Assembly: GCF_050948175.1 (NCBI RefSeq)
Contig: NW_027490486.1
Span: 62,001 to 126,000 of the forward strand
Source: Xylocopa sonorina
Taxonomy: Eukaryota > Arthropoda > Insecta > Hymenoptera > Apidae
Direction of reading: 5' to 3'
DNA length: 64,000 nucleotides
In this document: in pieces, positions 48,295-62,300 of the stretch
How positions within the stretch are numbered: position 1 is the stretch's first letter
How the letters are laid out: the number at the start of each line of letters is the position of its first letter
Translations under genes and position numbers: made by a program
Notes under the pieces: generated by a model
What the model was told of the DNA's origin: nothing
The model's database searches: none
The model's input: only the letters and a program-made list of their open reading frames with translations

Positions 48295-48296
48295 GT
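48288..48296 (+). other. Candidate splice donor AAG|GTAAGT
   Basis: Perfect match to the animal donor consensus, GT at 48291-48292, overlapping the TAA of the open frame in the same phase as in copy 1 (15177). Conservation of both signal and phase between diverged copies supports use as a donor. Confidence 0.6.
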
Positions 48297-48428
48297 TTAG
48301 TGTTGATTACCGTTTTATCGAGTCCGAAACGCCAACGAACCCGGTCCGGACGCAATTCGCGTTATTTTCGGGAACGGTTACGACTTTGTGCCACCGTTGC
48401 GAGCGCAACCGCACCTCGGGACGTGACA

Positions 48429-48432
48429 CATG
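48429..48432. repeat. Target-site duplication CATG, right of LTR copy 2
   Basis: Second copy of CATG, continuing as ATAAGATATAATATTCATTGCG, a class B monomer. Confidence 0.88.
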
Positions 48433-51400
48433 ATAAGATATAATATTCATTGCGAAGTGTTATGCATTCCACGTCTACGATTCAAATGAATGTAAATGCG
48501 ACACTTCCTTGCAAGGAAATAGCGTTTGCAGATGTCTACGTATCGTAGCAATAGAGTTTTTATGATTCTTAAAACGCGATATCGCATCTCATTTCTATGT
48601 TTCATGGTAAGATATAATATGATTTGCGAAGTGTTATGTATTCCTCGTCTACACTTCAAATGAATGTGAATGCCACACTTCCTTGCAAGGAAATAGCGTT
48701 TGCAGATGTCTACGTATCGAAGCAATAGCTTTCTAAAGCTTCTTAAAACGCGATATCGCATCTCATTTCTATGTTTCATGGTAAGATATAATATGACTTG
48801 CGAAGTGTTATGTATTCCTCGTCTACACTTCAAATGAATGTAATTGCGACACTTCCTTGATAGGAAATAGTGTCTGCAGATGTCTAGGTATCGTAGCAAT
48901 AGAGTTCTTATGATCCTTAAAACGCGATATCGCATCGCATTTCTATGTTTCATGGTAAGATATAATACGATTTGCGAAGTGTTATGTATTCCTCGTCTAC
49001 ACTTCAAATGAATGTGAATGCGATACTTCCTCGCTAGGAAATAGCGTTTGCAGATGTCTACGTATCGTAGCATTAGCTTTCTAATGCTTAAAACGCGATA
49101 TCGCATCTCATTTCTATCTTTCATGGTAAGATATAACATGATTTGCGATGTGTCATGTATTTCTCGTCTACACTTCAAATGAATGTAAATGCGACACTTC
49201 CTTCCTAGGAAACAGCGTCTGCAGATGTCTAGGTATCGTAGCAATAGAGTTCAAATGCTTCTTAAAACGAGATATTGCATCTCATATCTATGTTTCATGA
49301 TAAGATATAATATTCATTGCGAAGTGTTATGCATTCCTCGTCTACGATTCAAATGAATGCAAATGCGACACTTCCTTGCAAGGAAATAGCGTTTGCAGAT
49401 GTCTACGTATCGAAGCAATAGCTTTCTAAAGCTTCTTAAAACGCGATATCGCATCTCATTTCTATGTTTCATGGTAAGATATAATATGATTTGCGAAGTG
49501 TTATGTATTCCTCGTCTACACTTCAAATGAATGTAAATGCGGCACTTCCTTGCAAGCAAATAGCGTTTGCAGATGTCTACGTATCGAAGCAATAGAGTTC
49601 TTATGATTCTTAAAACGCGATATCGCATCTCATTTCTATGTTTCATGGTAAGATATAATATTCATTGCGAAGTGTTATGCATTCCTCGTCTACGATTCAA
49701 ATGAATGTAAATGCGACACTTCCTTGCAAGGAAATAGCGTTTGCAGATGTCTACGTATCGTAGCAATAGAGTTTTTATGATTCTTAAAACTCGATATCGC
49801 ATCTCATTTCTATATTTCACGGTAAGATATAATATGATTTGCGAAGTGTTATGTATTCCTCGTCTACACTCCAAATGATTGTGAATGCGACACTTCCTTG
49901 CAAGGAAATAGCGTTTGCAGATGTCTACGTATCGTAGCAATGGATTTCTTATGATTCTTAAAACGCGATATCGCATCTCAATTCTATGTTTCATGGTAAG
50001 ATACAATATGATTTGCGAAGTGTTATGCATTCCTCGTCTACACTTCAAATGAATGTAAATGCGAAACTTCCTAGCAAGGAAATAGCGTTTGCAGATGTCT
50101 ACGTATCGTAGCAATAGATTTCTAATGCTTCTTAAAACGCGATATCGCATCTCATTTCTATGTTTCATGGTACGATATAATATGATTTGCGAAGTGTTAT
50201 GTATTCCTCGTCTACACTACAAATGAATGTGAATGCGATACTTCCTCGCTAGGAAATAGCGTTTGCAGATGTCTACGTATCGTAGCATTAGCTTTCTAAT
50301 GCTTCTTAAAACGCGATATCGCATCTCATTTCTATGTTTCATGGTAAGATATAATATGATTTGCGATGTATTATGTATTCCTCGTCTACACTTCAAATGA
50401 ATGTGAATGCGATACTTCCTCGCTAGGAAATAGCGTTTGCAGATGTCTACGTATCGTAGCATTAGCTTTCTAATGCTTCTTAAAACGCGATATCGCATCT
50501 CATTTCTATATTTCATGGTAAGATATAACATGATTTGCGAATTGTCATGTATTTCTCGTCTACACTTCAAATAAATGTAAATGCGACACTTCCTTGCAAG
50601 GAAATAGCGTTTGCAGATGTCTACGTATCGTAGCAATAGAGTTTTTATGATTCTTAAAACGCGATATCGCATCTCATTTCTATGTTTCATGGTAAAATAC
50701 AATATGATTTGCGAAGTGTTATGTATTCCTCGTCTACACTTCAAATGAATGTGAATGCCACACTTCCACGCTAGGAAATAGCGTTTGCAGGTGTCTACGT
50801 ATCGTAGCAATAGAGTTCTTATGATTCTTAAAACGCGATATCGCATCTCATTTCTATGTTTCATGGTAAGATATAATATGATTTGCGAAGGGTTATGTAT
50901 TCCTCGTCTACACTTCAAATGAATGTGAATGCGACACTTCCTCGCTAGGAAATAGCGTTTGCAGATGTCTACGTATCGTAGCAATAGATTTCTAATGCTT
51001 CTTAAAACGCGATATCGCATCTCATTTCTATGTTTCATGGTAGGATATAATATGATTTGCGAAGTGTCATGTATTCCTCGTCTACACTTCAAATGAATGT
51101 AAATGCGACACTTCCTTGCTAGGAAATAGCGTTTGCAGATGTCTACGTATCGAAGCAATAGAGTTCAAATGCTTCTTAAAACGGGATATTGCATCTCATA
51201 TCTATGTTTCATGATAAGATATAATATTGATTGCGAAGTGTTATGCATTCCTCGTATACGATTCAAATGAATGTGAATGCGATACTTCCTCGCTAGGAAA
51301 TAGCGTTTGCAGATGTCTACGTATCGTAGCAGTAGCTTTCTAATGCTTCTTAAAACGCGATATCGCATCTCATTTCTATGTTTCATGGTAAGATATAATA

Positions 51401-51660
51401 TGATTTGCGAAGTGTTATGTATTCCTCGTCTACACTTCAAGTGAATGTAAATGCGACACTTCCTTGCAAGGAAATAGCGTTTGCAGATGTCTACGTATCG
51501 AGGCAATAGAGTTCAAATGCTTCTTAAAACGAGATATTGCATCTCATATCTATGTTTCATGATAAGATATAATATTCATTGCGAAGTGTTATGCATTCCT
51601 CGTCTACGATTCAAATGAATGTAAATGCGACACTTCCTTGCAAGGAAATAGCGTTTACAG

Positions 51661-54600
51661 ATGTCTACCTATCGTAGCAATAGAGTTCTAATGCTTCTTA
51701 AAACGCGATATCGCATCTCATTTCTATATTTCATGGTAAGATATAATATGATTTGCAAGTGTTATGTATTCCTCGTCTACACATCAAATGAATGTAAATG
51801 CGACACTTCCTTGCAAAGAAATAGCGTTTGCAGATGTCTACGTATCGTAGCAATAGGTTCCTAATGCTTCTTAAAACGCGATATCGCATCTCATTTCTAT
51901 GTTTCATGGTAAGATATAACATGATTTGCGAAGTGTTATGTATTCCTCGTCTACACTTCAAATGAATGTGAATGCGATACTTCCTCGCTAGGAAATAGCG
52001 TTTGCAGATGTCTACGTATCGTAGCAATAGCTTTCTAATGCTTCTTAAAACGCGATATCGCATCTCATTTCTATGTTTCATGGTAAGATATAATATGATT
52101 TGCGAAGTGTTATATATTCCTCGTCTACACTTCAAATGAATGTAAATGCGGCACTTCCTCGCTACGAAATAGCGTTTGCAGATGTCTACGTATCGAAGCA
52201 ATAGAGTTCAAATGCTTGTTAAAACGAGGTATTGCATCTCATATCTATGTTTTATGATAAGATATAATATTCATTTGGAAGTGTTATGCATTCCTCGTCT
52301 ACGATTCAAATGAATGTAAATGCGACACTTCCTTGCAAGGAAATAGCGTTTGCAGATGTCTACGTATCGAAGCAATAGAGTTCTTATGATTCTTAAAACG
52401 CGATATCGCATCTCATTTCTATGTTTCATGGTAAGATATAATATTCATTGCGAAGTGTTATGCATTCCTCGTCTACGATTCAAATGAATGTAAATGCGAC
52501 GCTTCCTTGCAAGGAAATAGCGTTTGCAGATGTCTACGTATCGTAGAAATAGATTTCTAATGCTTCTTAAAACGCGATATCGCATCTCATTTCTTTGTTT
52601 CATGGTAAGATATAATATGATTTGCGAAGTGTTATGTATTCCTCGTCTACACTTTAAATGAATGTGAATGCGATACTTCCTCGCTAGGAAATAGCGTTTG
52701 CAGATGTCTACGTATCGTAGCATTAGCTTTCTAATGCTTCTTAAAACGCGATATCGCATCTCATTTCTATATTTCATGGTAAGATATAACATGATTTGCG
52801 AAGTGTCATGTATTTCTCGTCTACACTTCAAATGAATGTAAATGCGACACTTCCTTGCTAGGAAATAGCGTCTGCAGATGTCTCGGTATCGTAGCAATAG
52901 AGTTCAAATGCTTCTTAAAACGAGATATTGCATCTCATATCTATGTTTCATGATAAGATATAATATTCATTGCGAAGTGTTATGTATTCCACGTCTACGA
53001 TTCAAATGAATGTAAATGCGACACTGCCTTGCAAGGAAATAGCGTTTGCAGATGTCTACGTATCGTAGCAATAGAGTTTTTATGATTCTTAAAACGCGAT
53101 ATCGCATCCCATTTCTATGTTTCATGGTAAGATATAATATTCATTGCGAAGTGTTATGCATTCCTCGTCTACGATTCAAATGAATGTAAATGCGACACTT
53201 CCTTGCAAGGAAATAGCGTTTGCAGATGTCTACGTATCGTAGCATTAGAGTTTTTATGATTCTTAAAACTCGATATCGCATCTCATTTCTATGTTTCATG
53301 GTAAGATATAATATGATTTGCGAAGTGTTATGTATTCCTCGTCTACACTTCAAGTGAATGTAAGTGCGACACTTCCTAGCAAGGAAATGGCGTTTGCAGG
53401 TGTCTACGTATCGAAGCAATAGAGTTCAAATGCTTCTTAAAACGAGATATTGCATCTCATATCTATGTTTCATGATAAGATATAATATTCATTGCGAAGT
53501 GTTATGCATTCCTCGTCTACGATTCAAATGAATGTAAATGCGACACTTCCTTGCAAGGAAATAGCGTTTACAGATGTCTACCTATCGTAGCAATAGAGTT
53601 CTAATGCTTCTTAAAACGCGATATCGTATCTCATTTCTATGTTTCATGGTAAGATATAATATGATTTGCAAGTGTTATGTATTCCTCGTCTACACTTCAA
53701 ATGAATGTAAATGCGACACTTCCTTGCAAAGAAATAGCGTTTGCAGATGTCTACGTATCGTAGCAATAGATTCCTAATGCTTCTTAAAACGCGATATCGC
53801 ATCTCATTTCTATGTTTCATGGTAAGATATAACATGATTTGCGAAGTGTTATGTATTCCTCGTCTACACTTCAAATGAATGTAATTGCGACACTTCCTTG
53901 CTCGGAAATAGTGTCTGCAGATGTCTAGGCATCGTAGCGATAGCGTTCTAATGCTTCTTAAAACGCGATATCGCATCTCATTTCTATGTTTCATGGTAAG
54001 ATATAATATGATTTGCGAAGGGTTATGTATTCCTCGTCTACACTTCAAATGAATGTGAATGCGACACTTCCTCGCTAGGAAATAGCGTTTGCAGATGTCT
54101 ACGTATCGTAGCAATAGATTTCTAATGCTTCTTAAAACGCGATATCGCATCTCATTTCTATGTTTCATGGTAGGATATAATATGATTTGCGAAGTGTCAT
54201 GTATTCCTCGTCTACACTTCAAATGAATGTAAATGCGACCCTTCCTTGCAAGGAAATAGCGTCTGCAGATGTCTACGTATCGTAGCAACAGAGTTCTTAT
54301 GATTCTTAAAACGCGATATCGCATCTCATATCTATGTTTCATGATAAGGTATAATATTCTTTGCGAAGTGTTATGCATTCCTCGTATGCGATTCAAATGA
54401 ATGTGAATGCGATACTTCCTTGCAAGGAAATAGCGTTTGCAGATGTCTACGTATCGTAGGAATAGATTTCTAATGCTTCTTAAAACGCGATATCGCATCT
54501 CATTTCTTTGTTTCATGGTAAGATATAATATGATTTGCGAAGTGTTATGTATTCCTCGTCTACACTTTAAATGAATGTGAATGCGATACTTCCTCGCTAG

Positions 54601-55870
54601 GAAATAGCGTTTGCAGATGTCTACGTATCGTAGCATTAGCTTTCAAATGCTTCTTAAAACGCGATATCGCATCTCATTTCTATGTTTCATGGTAAGATAT
54701 AATATGATTTGCGAAGTGTTATGTATCCCTCGTCTACACTTCAAATGAATGTGAATGCCACACTTCCACGCTAGGAAATAGCGTTTGCAGATGTCTACGT
54801 ATCGTAGCAATAGAGTTCTTATGATTCTTAAAACGCGATATCGCATCTCATTTCTATGTTTCATAGTAAGATATTATATGATTTGCGAAGTGTTATGTAT
54901 TCCTCATCTACACTTCAAGTGAATGTAAATGCGACACATCCTAGCAAGGAAATAGCGTTTGCAGATGTCTACGTATCGAAGCAATAGAGTTCAAATGCTC
55001 CTTAAAACGAGATATTGCATCTCATATCTATGTTTCATGGTAAGATATAATATGATTTGCGAAGTGTTATGCATTCCTCGTCTACGATTCAAATGAATGT
55101 AAATGCGACACTTCCTTGCAAGGAAATAGCGTTTACAGATGTCTACCTATCGTAGCAATAGAGTTCTAATGCTTCTTAAAACGCGATATCGTATCTCATT
55201 TCTATGTTTCATGGTAAGATATAATATGATTTGCAAGTGTTATGTATTCCTCGTCTACACTTCAAATGAATGTAAATGCGACACTTCCTTGCAAAGGAAT
55301 AGCGTTTGCAGATGTCTACGTATCGTAGCAATAGATTCCTAATGCTTCTTAAAACGCGATATCGCATCTCATTTCTATGTTTCATGGTAAGATATAACAT
55401 GATTTGCGAAGTGTTATGTATTCCTCGTCTACACTTCAAATGAATGTAAATGCGACACTTCCTTGCTAGGAAATAGTGTCTGCGGATGTCTAGGTAACGT
55501 AGCGATAGAGTTCTAATGCTACTTAAAACGCGATATCGCATCCCATTTCTATGTTTCATGGTAAGATATAATATGATTTGCGAAGTGTTATGTATTCCTC
55601 GTCTACACTTCAAATGAATGTGAATGCCACACTTCCACGCTAGGAAATAGCGTTTGCAGATGTCTACGTATCGTAGCAATAGAGTTCTAATGCTTCTTAA
55701 AACGCGATATCGTATCTCATTTCTATGTTTCATGGTAAGATATAATATGATTTGCAAGTGTTATGTATTCCTCGTCTACACTTCAAATGAATGTAAATGC
55801 GACACTTCCTTGCAAAGGAATAGCGTTTGCAGATGTCTACGTATCGTAGCAATGGAGTTCTTATGATTCC
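51661..55870. repeat. Copies of a unit carrying a 1-bp deletion
   Basis: GATTTGCAAGTG (one G fewer than GATTTGCGAAGTG) occurs at about 51751, 53664, 55229 and 55750, at spacings of 1913, 1565 and 521 bp: 11, 9 and 3 monomers, each minus one base. The flanking monomers, with CTTGCAAAGAAATAG or CTTGCAAAGGAATAG, travel with it. This is one mutation spread by segmental copying. Confidence 0.85.
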
Positions 55871-56263
55871 TAAAACGCGATATCGCATCTCAATTCTATG
55901 TTTCATGGTAAGATATAATATGATTTGCGAAGTGTTATGCATTCCTCGTCTACACTTCAAATGAATGTAAATGCGAAACTTCCTTGCAAGGAAATAGCGT
56001 TTGCAGATGTCTACGTATCGTAGAAATAGATTCCTAATGCTTCTTAAAACGCGATATCGCATCTCATTTCTATGTTTCATGGTAAGATATAACATGATTT
56101 GCGAAGTGTTATGTATTCCTCGTCTACACTTCAAATGAATGTGAATGCGATACTTCCTCGCTAGGAAATAGCGTTTGCAGATGTCTACGTATCGTAGCAA
56201 TAGCTTTCTAAAGCTTCTTAAAACGCGATATCGCATCTCATTTCTATGTTTCATGGTAAGATA

Positions 56264-59200
56264 TAGTATGATTTGCGAAGTGTCATGTATTCCTCGTCTA
56301 CACTTCAAATGAATGTAAATGCGACACTTCCTTGCAAGGAAATAGCGTTTGCAGATGTCTACGTATCGTAGCAATAGAGTTTTTATGATTCTTAAAACGC
56401 GATATCGCATCTCATTTCTATGTTTCATGGTAAGACATAATATGATTTGCGAAGTGTTATGTATTCCTCGTCTACACTTCAAATGAATGTGAATGCCACA
56501 CTTCCTCGCTAGGAAATAGCGTTTGCAGATGTCTACGTATCGTAGAAATAGAGTTTTTATGATTCTTAAAACGCGATATCGCATCTCATTTCTATGTTTC
56601 ATGGTAAGATATAATATGATTTGCGAAGTCTCTTGTATTCCTCGTCTACACTTCAAAGGAATGTGAACGCGACACTTCGTCGCTAGGAAATAGCGTTTGC
56701 AGATGTATACGTATCGTAGCAATGGAGTTCTTATGATTCTTAAAACGCGATATCGCATCTCAATTCTATGTTTCATGGTAAGATATAATATGATTTGCGA
56801 AGTGTCTTGTATTCCTCGTCTACGATTCAAATGAACGTAAATGCAACACTTCCTTGCAAGGAAATAGCGTTTGCAGATGTCTACGTTTCGAAGCAATAGA
56901 GATCAAATGCTTCTTAAATCGAGATATTGCATCTCATTTCTATGTTTCATGGTAAGATATAATATGATTTGCGAAGTGTTATGTATACCTCGTCTACACT
57001 TCAAATGAATGTGAATGCGATACTTCCTCGCTAGGAAATAGCGTTTGCAGATGTCTACGTATCGTAGCAATAGCTTTCTAATGCTTCTTAAAACGCGATA
57101 TCGCATCTCATTTCTATGTTTCATGGTAAGATATAATATGATTTGCGAAGTGTTATGCATTCCTCGTCTACACTTCAAATGAATGTAAATGCGAAACTTC
57201 CTTGCAAGGAAATAGCGTTTGCAGATGTCTACGTATCGTAGCAATAGATTTCTAATGCTTCTTAAAACGCGATATCGCATCTCATTTCTATTTTTCATGG
57301 TAAGATATAATATGATTTGCGAAGTGTTATGTATTCCTCGTCTACACTTCAAATGAATGTGAATGCCACACTTCCTCGCTAGGAAATAGCGTTTGCAGAT
57401 GTCTACGTATCGTAGCAATAGAGTTTTTATGATTCTTAAAACGCGATATCGCATCTCATTTCTATGCTTCATGGTAAGATATAATATGATTTGCGAAGTG
57501 TTATGTATTCCTCGTCAACACTTCAAATGAATGCAAATGCGACACTTCCTTGCAAGGAAATAGCGTTTGCAGATGTCTACGTATCGAAGCAATAGCTTTC
57601 TAAAGCTTCTTAAAACGCGATATCGCATCTCATTTCTATGTTTCATGGTAAGATATAGTATGATTTGCGAAGTGTCATGTATTCCTCGTCTACACTTCAA
57701 ATGAATGTAAATGCGACACTTCCTTGCAAGGAAATAGCGTTTGCAGATGTCTACGTATCGTAGCAATAGAGTTTTTATGATTCTTAAAACGCGATATCGC
57801 ATCTCATTTCTATGTTTCATGGTAAGACATAATATGATTTGCGAAGTGTTATGTATTCCTCGTCTGCACTTCAAATGAATGTGAATGCCACACTTCCTCG
57901 CTAGGAAATAGCGTTTGCAGATGTCTACGTATCGTAGCAATAGAGTTTTTATGATTCTTAAAACGCGACATCGCATCTCATTTCTATGTTTCATGGTAAG
58001 ATATAATATGATTTGCGAAGTCTCTTGTATTCCTCGTCTACACTTCAAAGGAGTGTGAACGCGACACTTCGTCGCTAGGAAATAGCGTTTGCAGATGTCT
58101 ACGTATCGTAGCAATGGAGTTCTTATGATTCTTAAAACGCGATATCGCATCTCAATTCTATGTTTCATGGTAAGATATAATATGATTTGCGAAGTGTCTT
58201 GTATTCCTCGTCTACGATTCAAATGAACGTAAATGCAACACTTCCTTGCAAGGAAATAGCGTTTGCAGATGTCTACGTATCGAAGCAATAGAGATCTAAT
58301 GCTTCTTAAATCGAGATATTGCATCTCATTTCTATGTTTCATGGTAAGATATAATATGATTTGCGAAGTGTTATGTATTCCTCGTCTACACTTGAAGTGA
58401 ATGTAAATGCGACACTTCCTAGCAAGGAAATAGAGTTTGCAGATGTCTACGTATCGAAGCAATAGAGTTCAAATGCTTCTTAAAACGAGATATTGCATCT
58501 CATATCTATGTTTCATGATAAGATATAATATTCATTGCGAAGTGTTATGCATTCCTCGTCTACGATACAAATGAATGTAAATGCGACACTTCCTTGCAAG
58601 GAAATAGCGTTTACAGATGTCTACCTATCGTAGCAATAGAGTTCTAATGCTTCTTAAAACGCGATATCGCATCTCATTTCTATGTTTCATGGTAAGATAT
58701 AGTATGATTTGCGAAGTGTCATGTATTCCTCGTCTACACTTCAAATGAATGTAAATGCGACACTTCCTTGCAAGGAAATAGCGTTTGCAGATGTCTACGT
58801 ATCGTAGCAATAGAGTTTTTATGATTCTTAAAACGCGATATCGCATCTCATTTCCATGTTTCATGGTAAGACATAATATGATTTGCGAAGTGTTATGTAT
58901 TCCTCGTCTACACTTCAAATGAATGTGAATGCCACACTTCCTCGCTAGGAAATAGCGTTTGCAGATGTCTACGTATCGTAGCAATAGAGTTTTTATGATT
59001 CTTAAAACGCGATATCGCATCTCATTTCTATGTTTCATGGTAAGATATAATATGATTTGCGAAGTCTCTTGTATTCCTCGTCTACACTTCAAAGGAATGT
59101 GAACGCGACACTTCCTCGCTAGGAAATAGCGTTTGCAGATGTCTACGTATCGTAGCAGTGGAGTTCTTATGATTCTTAAAACGCGATATCGCATCTCAAT

Positions 59201-59366
59201 TCTATGTTTCATGGTAAGATATAATATGATTTGCGAAGTGTCTTGTATTCCTCGTCTACGATTCAAATGAACGTAAATGCGACACTTCCTTGCAAGGAAA
59301 TAGCGTTTGCAGATGTCTACGTATCGAAGCAATAGAGATCAAATGCTTCTTAAATCAAGATATTGC
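56264..59366. repeat. Higher-order unit repeated at 1392 and 1044 bp
   Basis: A roughly 0.67-kb run with ATATAGTATG, GTAAGACATAATATG, GAAGTCTCTTG, CAAAGGAATGTGAACGCG and TTAAATCGAGATATTGC begins at about 56261, 57653 and 58697 (8 and 6 monomers apart). A partial copy is at about 60440-60760, and ATATAGTATG appears again at 63917 (30 monomers later). Limits are approximate. Confidence 0.82.
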
Positions 59367-62300
59367 ATCTCATTTCTATGTTTCATGGTAAGATATAATA
59401 TGATTTGCGAAGTGTTATGTATTCCTCGTCTACACTTCAAATGAATGTGAATGCGATACTTCCTCGCTAGGAAATAGCGTTTGCAGATGTCTACGTATCG
59501 TAGCATTAGCTTTCTAATGCTTCTTAAAACGCGATATCGCATCTCATTTCTATCTTTCATGGTAAGATATAACATGATCTGCGAAGTGTCATGTATTTCT
59601 CGTCTACACTTCAAATGAATGTAAATGCGACACTTCCTTGCTAGGAAATAGCGTCTGCAGATGTCTAGGTATCGTAGCAATAGAGTTCTTATGATCCTTA
59701 AAACGCGATATCGCATCGCATTTCTATGTTTCATGGTAAGATATAATATGATTTGCGAAGTGTTATGTATTCCTCGTCTACACTTCAAATGAATGTAAAT
59801 GCGACACTTCCTTACTAGGAAATAGAGTTTGCAGATGTCTACGTATCGAAGCAATAGAGTTCAAATGCTTCCTAAAACGGGATATTGCATCTCATATCTA
59901 TGTTTCATGATAAGATATAATATTCATTGCGAAGTGTTATGCATTCCTCGTATACGATTCAAATGAATGTGAATGCGATACTTCCTCGCTAGGAAATAGC
60001 GTTTGCAGATGTCTACGTATCGTAGCAGTAGCTATCTAATGCTTCTTAAAACGCGATATCGCATCTCATTTCTATGTTTCATGGTAAGGTATAATATTCT
60101 TTGCGAAGTGTTATGCATTCCTCGTATACGATTCAAATGAATGTGAATGCGATACTTCCTTGCAAGGAAATAGCGTTTGCAGATGTCTACGTATCGTAGA
60201 AATAGATTTCTAATGCTTCTTAAAACGCGATATCGCATCTCATTTCTTTGTTTCATGGTAAGATATAATATGATTTGCGAAGTGTTATGTATTCCTCGTC
60301 TACACTTTAAATGAATGTGAATGCGATACTTCCTCGCTAGGAAATAGCGTTTGCAGATGTCTACGTATCGTAGCAGTAGCTATCTAATGCTTCTTAAAAC
60401 GCGATATCGCATCTCATTTCTATATTTCATGGTAAGATATAATATGATTTGCGAAGTCTCTTGTATTCCTCGTCTACACTTCAAAGGACTGTGAACGCGA
60501 CACTTCCTCGCTAGGAAATAGCGTTTGCAGATGTCTACGTATCGTAGCAATGGAGTTCTAATGATTCTTAAAACGCGATATCGCATCCCAATTCTATGTT
60601 TCATGGTAAGATATAATATGATTTGCGAAGTGTCTTGTATTCCTCGTCTACGATTCAAATGAACGTAAATGCGACACTTCCTTGCAAGGAAATAGCGTTT
60701 GCAGATGTCTACGTATCGAAGCAATAGAGATCAAATGCTTCTTAAATCGAGATATTGCATCTCATTTCTATGTTTCATGGTAAGATATAATATGATTTGC
60801 GAAGTGTTATGTATTTCTCGTCTACACTTGAAGTGAATGTAAATGCGACACTTCCTAGCAAGGAAATAGCGTTTGCAGATGTCTACGTATCGAAGCAATA
60901 GAGTTCAAATGCTTCTTAAAACGAGATATTGCACCTCATATCTATGTTTCATGATAAGATATAATATTCATTGCGAAGTGTTATGCATTCCTCGTCTACG
61001 ATACAAATGAATGTGAGTGCGATACTTCCTCGCTAGGAAATAGCGTTTGAAGATGTCTACGTATCGTAGCAATAGCTTTCTAATGCTTCTTAAAACGCGA
61101 TATGGCATCTCATTTCTATGTTTCATGGTAAGATATAATATGATTTGCGAAGTGTTATGTATTCCTCGTCTACACTCCATATGATTGTGAATGCGACACT
61201 TCCAGGCTAGGAAGTAGCGTTTGCAGATGTCTACGTATCGTAGCAATAGAGTTCTTATGATTCTTAAAACGCGATATCGCATCTCATTTCTATATTTCAC
61301 GGTAAGATATAATATGATTTGCGAAGTGTAATGTATTCCTCGTCTACACTCCAAATGATTGTGAATGCGACACTTCCTTGCAAGGAAATAGCGTTTGCAG
61401 ATGTCTACGTATCGTATCAATGGAGTTCTTATGATTCTTAAAACGCGATATCGCATCTCATTTCTATGTTTCATGGTAAGATATAATATGATTTGCGAAG
61501 TGTTATGTATTCCTCGTCTACACTTCAAATGAATGTAAATGCGACACTTCCTTGCAAAGAAATAGCGTTTGCAGATGTCTACGTATCGTAGCAATAGATT
61601 CCTAATGCTTCTTAAAACGCGATATCGCATCTCATTTCTATGTTTCATGGTAAGATATAACATGATTTGCGAAGTGTTATGCACTCCTCGTCTACGATTC
61701 AAATGAATGTAAATGCGACACTTCCTTGCAAGGAAATAGCGTTTACAGATGTCTACCTATCGTAGCAATAGAGTTCTAATGCTTCCTAAAACGCGATATC
61801 GCATCTCATTTCTATGTTTCATGGTAAGATATAATATGATTTGCGAAGTGTTATGTATTCCTCGTCTACACTTCAAGTGAATGTAAATGCGACACTTCCT
61901 TGCAAGGAAATAGCGTTTGCAGATGTCTACGTATCGAAGCAATAGCTTTCTAAAGCTTCTTAAAACGCGATATCGCATCTCATTTCTATGTTTCATGGTA
62001 AGATATAATATGATTTGCTAAGTGTTATGTATTCCTCGTCTACACTTCAAATGAATGTGAATGCCACACTTCCTCGCTAGGAAATAGCGTTTGCAGATGT
62101 CTACGTATCGTAGCAATAGAGTTTTTATGATTCTTAAAACGCGATATCGCATCTCATTTCTATGTTTCATGGTAAGATATAATATGATTTGCGAAGTCTC
62201 TTGTATTCCTCGTCTACACTTCAAAGGACTGTGAACGCGACACTTTCTCGCTAGGAAATAGCGTTTGCAGATGTCTACGTATCGAAGCAATAGAGTTCAA

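Larger units (their letters stand above)
46841..48428 (+). mobile_element. Solo LTR, copy 2 (1588 bp, TGT...ACA)
   Basis: Second member of the family at 13825-15336, in the same orientation. Ends are TGTAACGTCAGG and GGGACGTGACA, with CATG duplications. It shares the terminal hairpin, the VTSGV open frame with its TAG-AATAAG end, the CA-rich tract (about 47158-47177), the CCCCACC-CGAG and CGAGGAGGTC GC-rich block, TAACTTAGAA (47630-47639) and the conserved 3' open frame with splice donor. DNA divergence from copy 1 is high, so these are separate insertions of diverged family members, not a duplication of one insertion. No internal domain is present. Confidence 0.8.
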
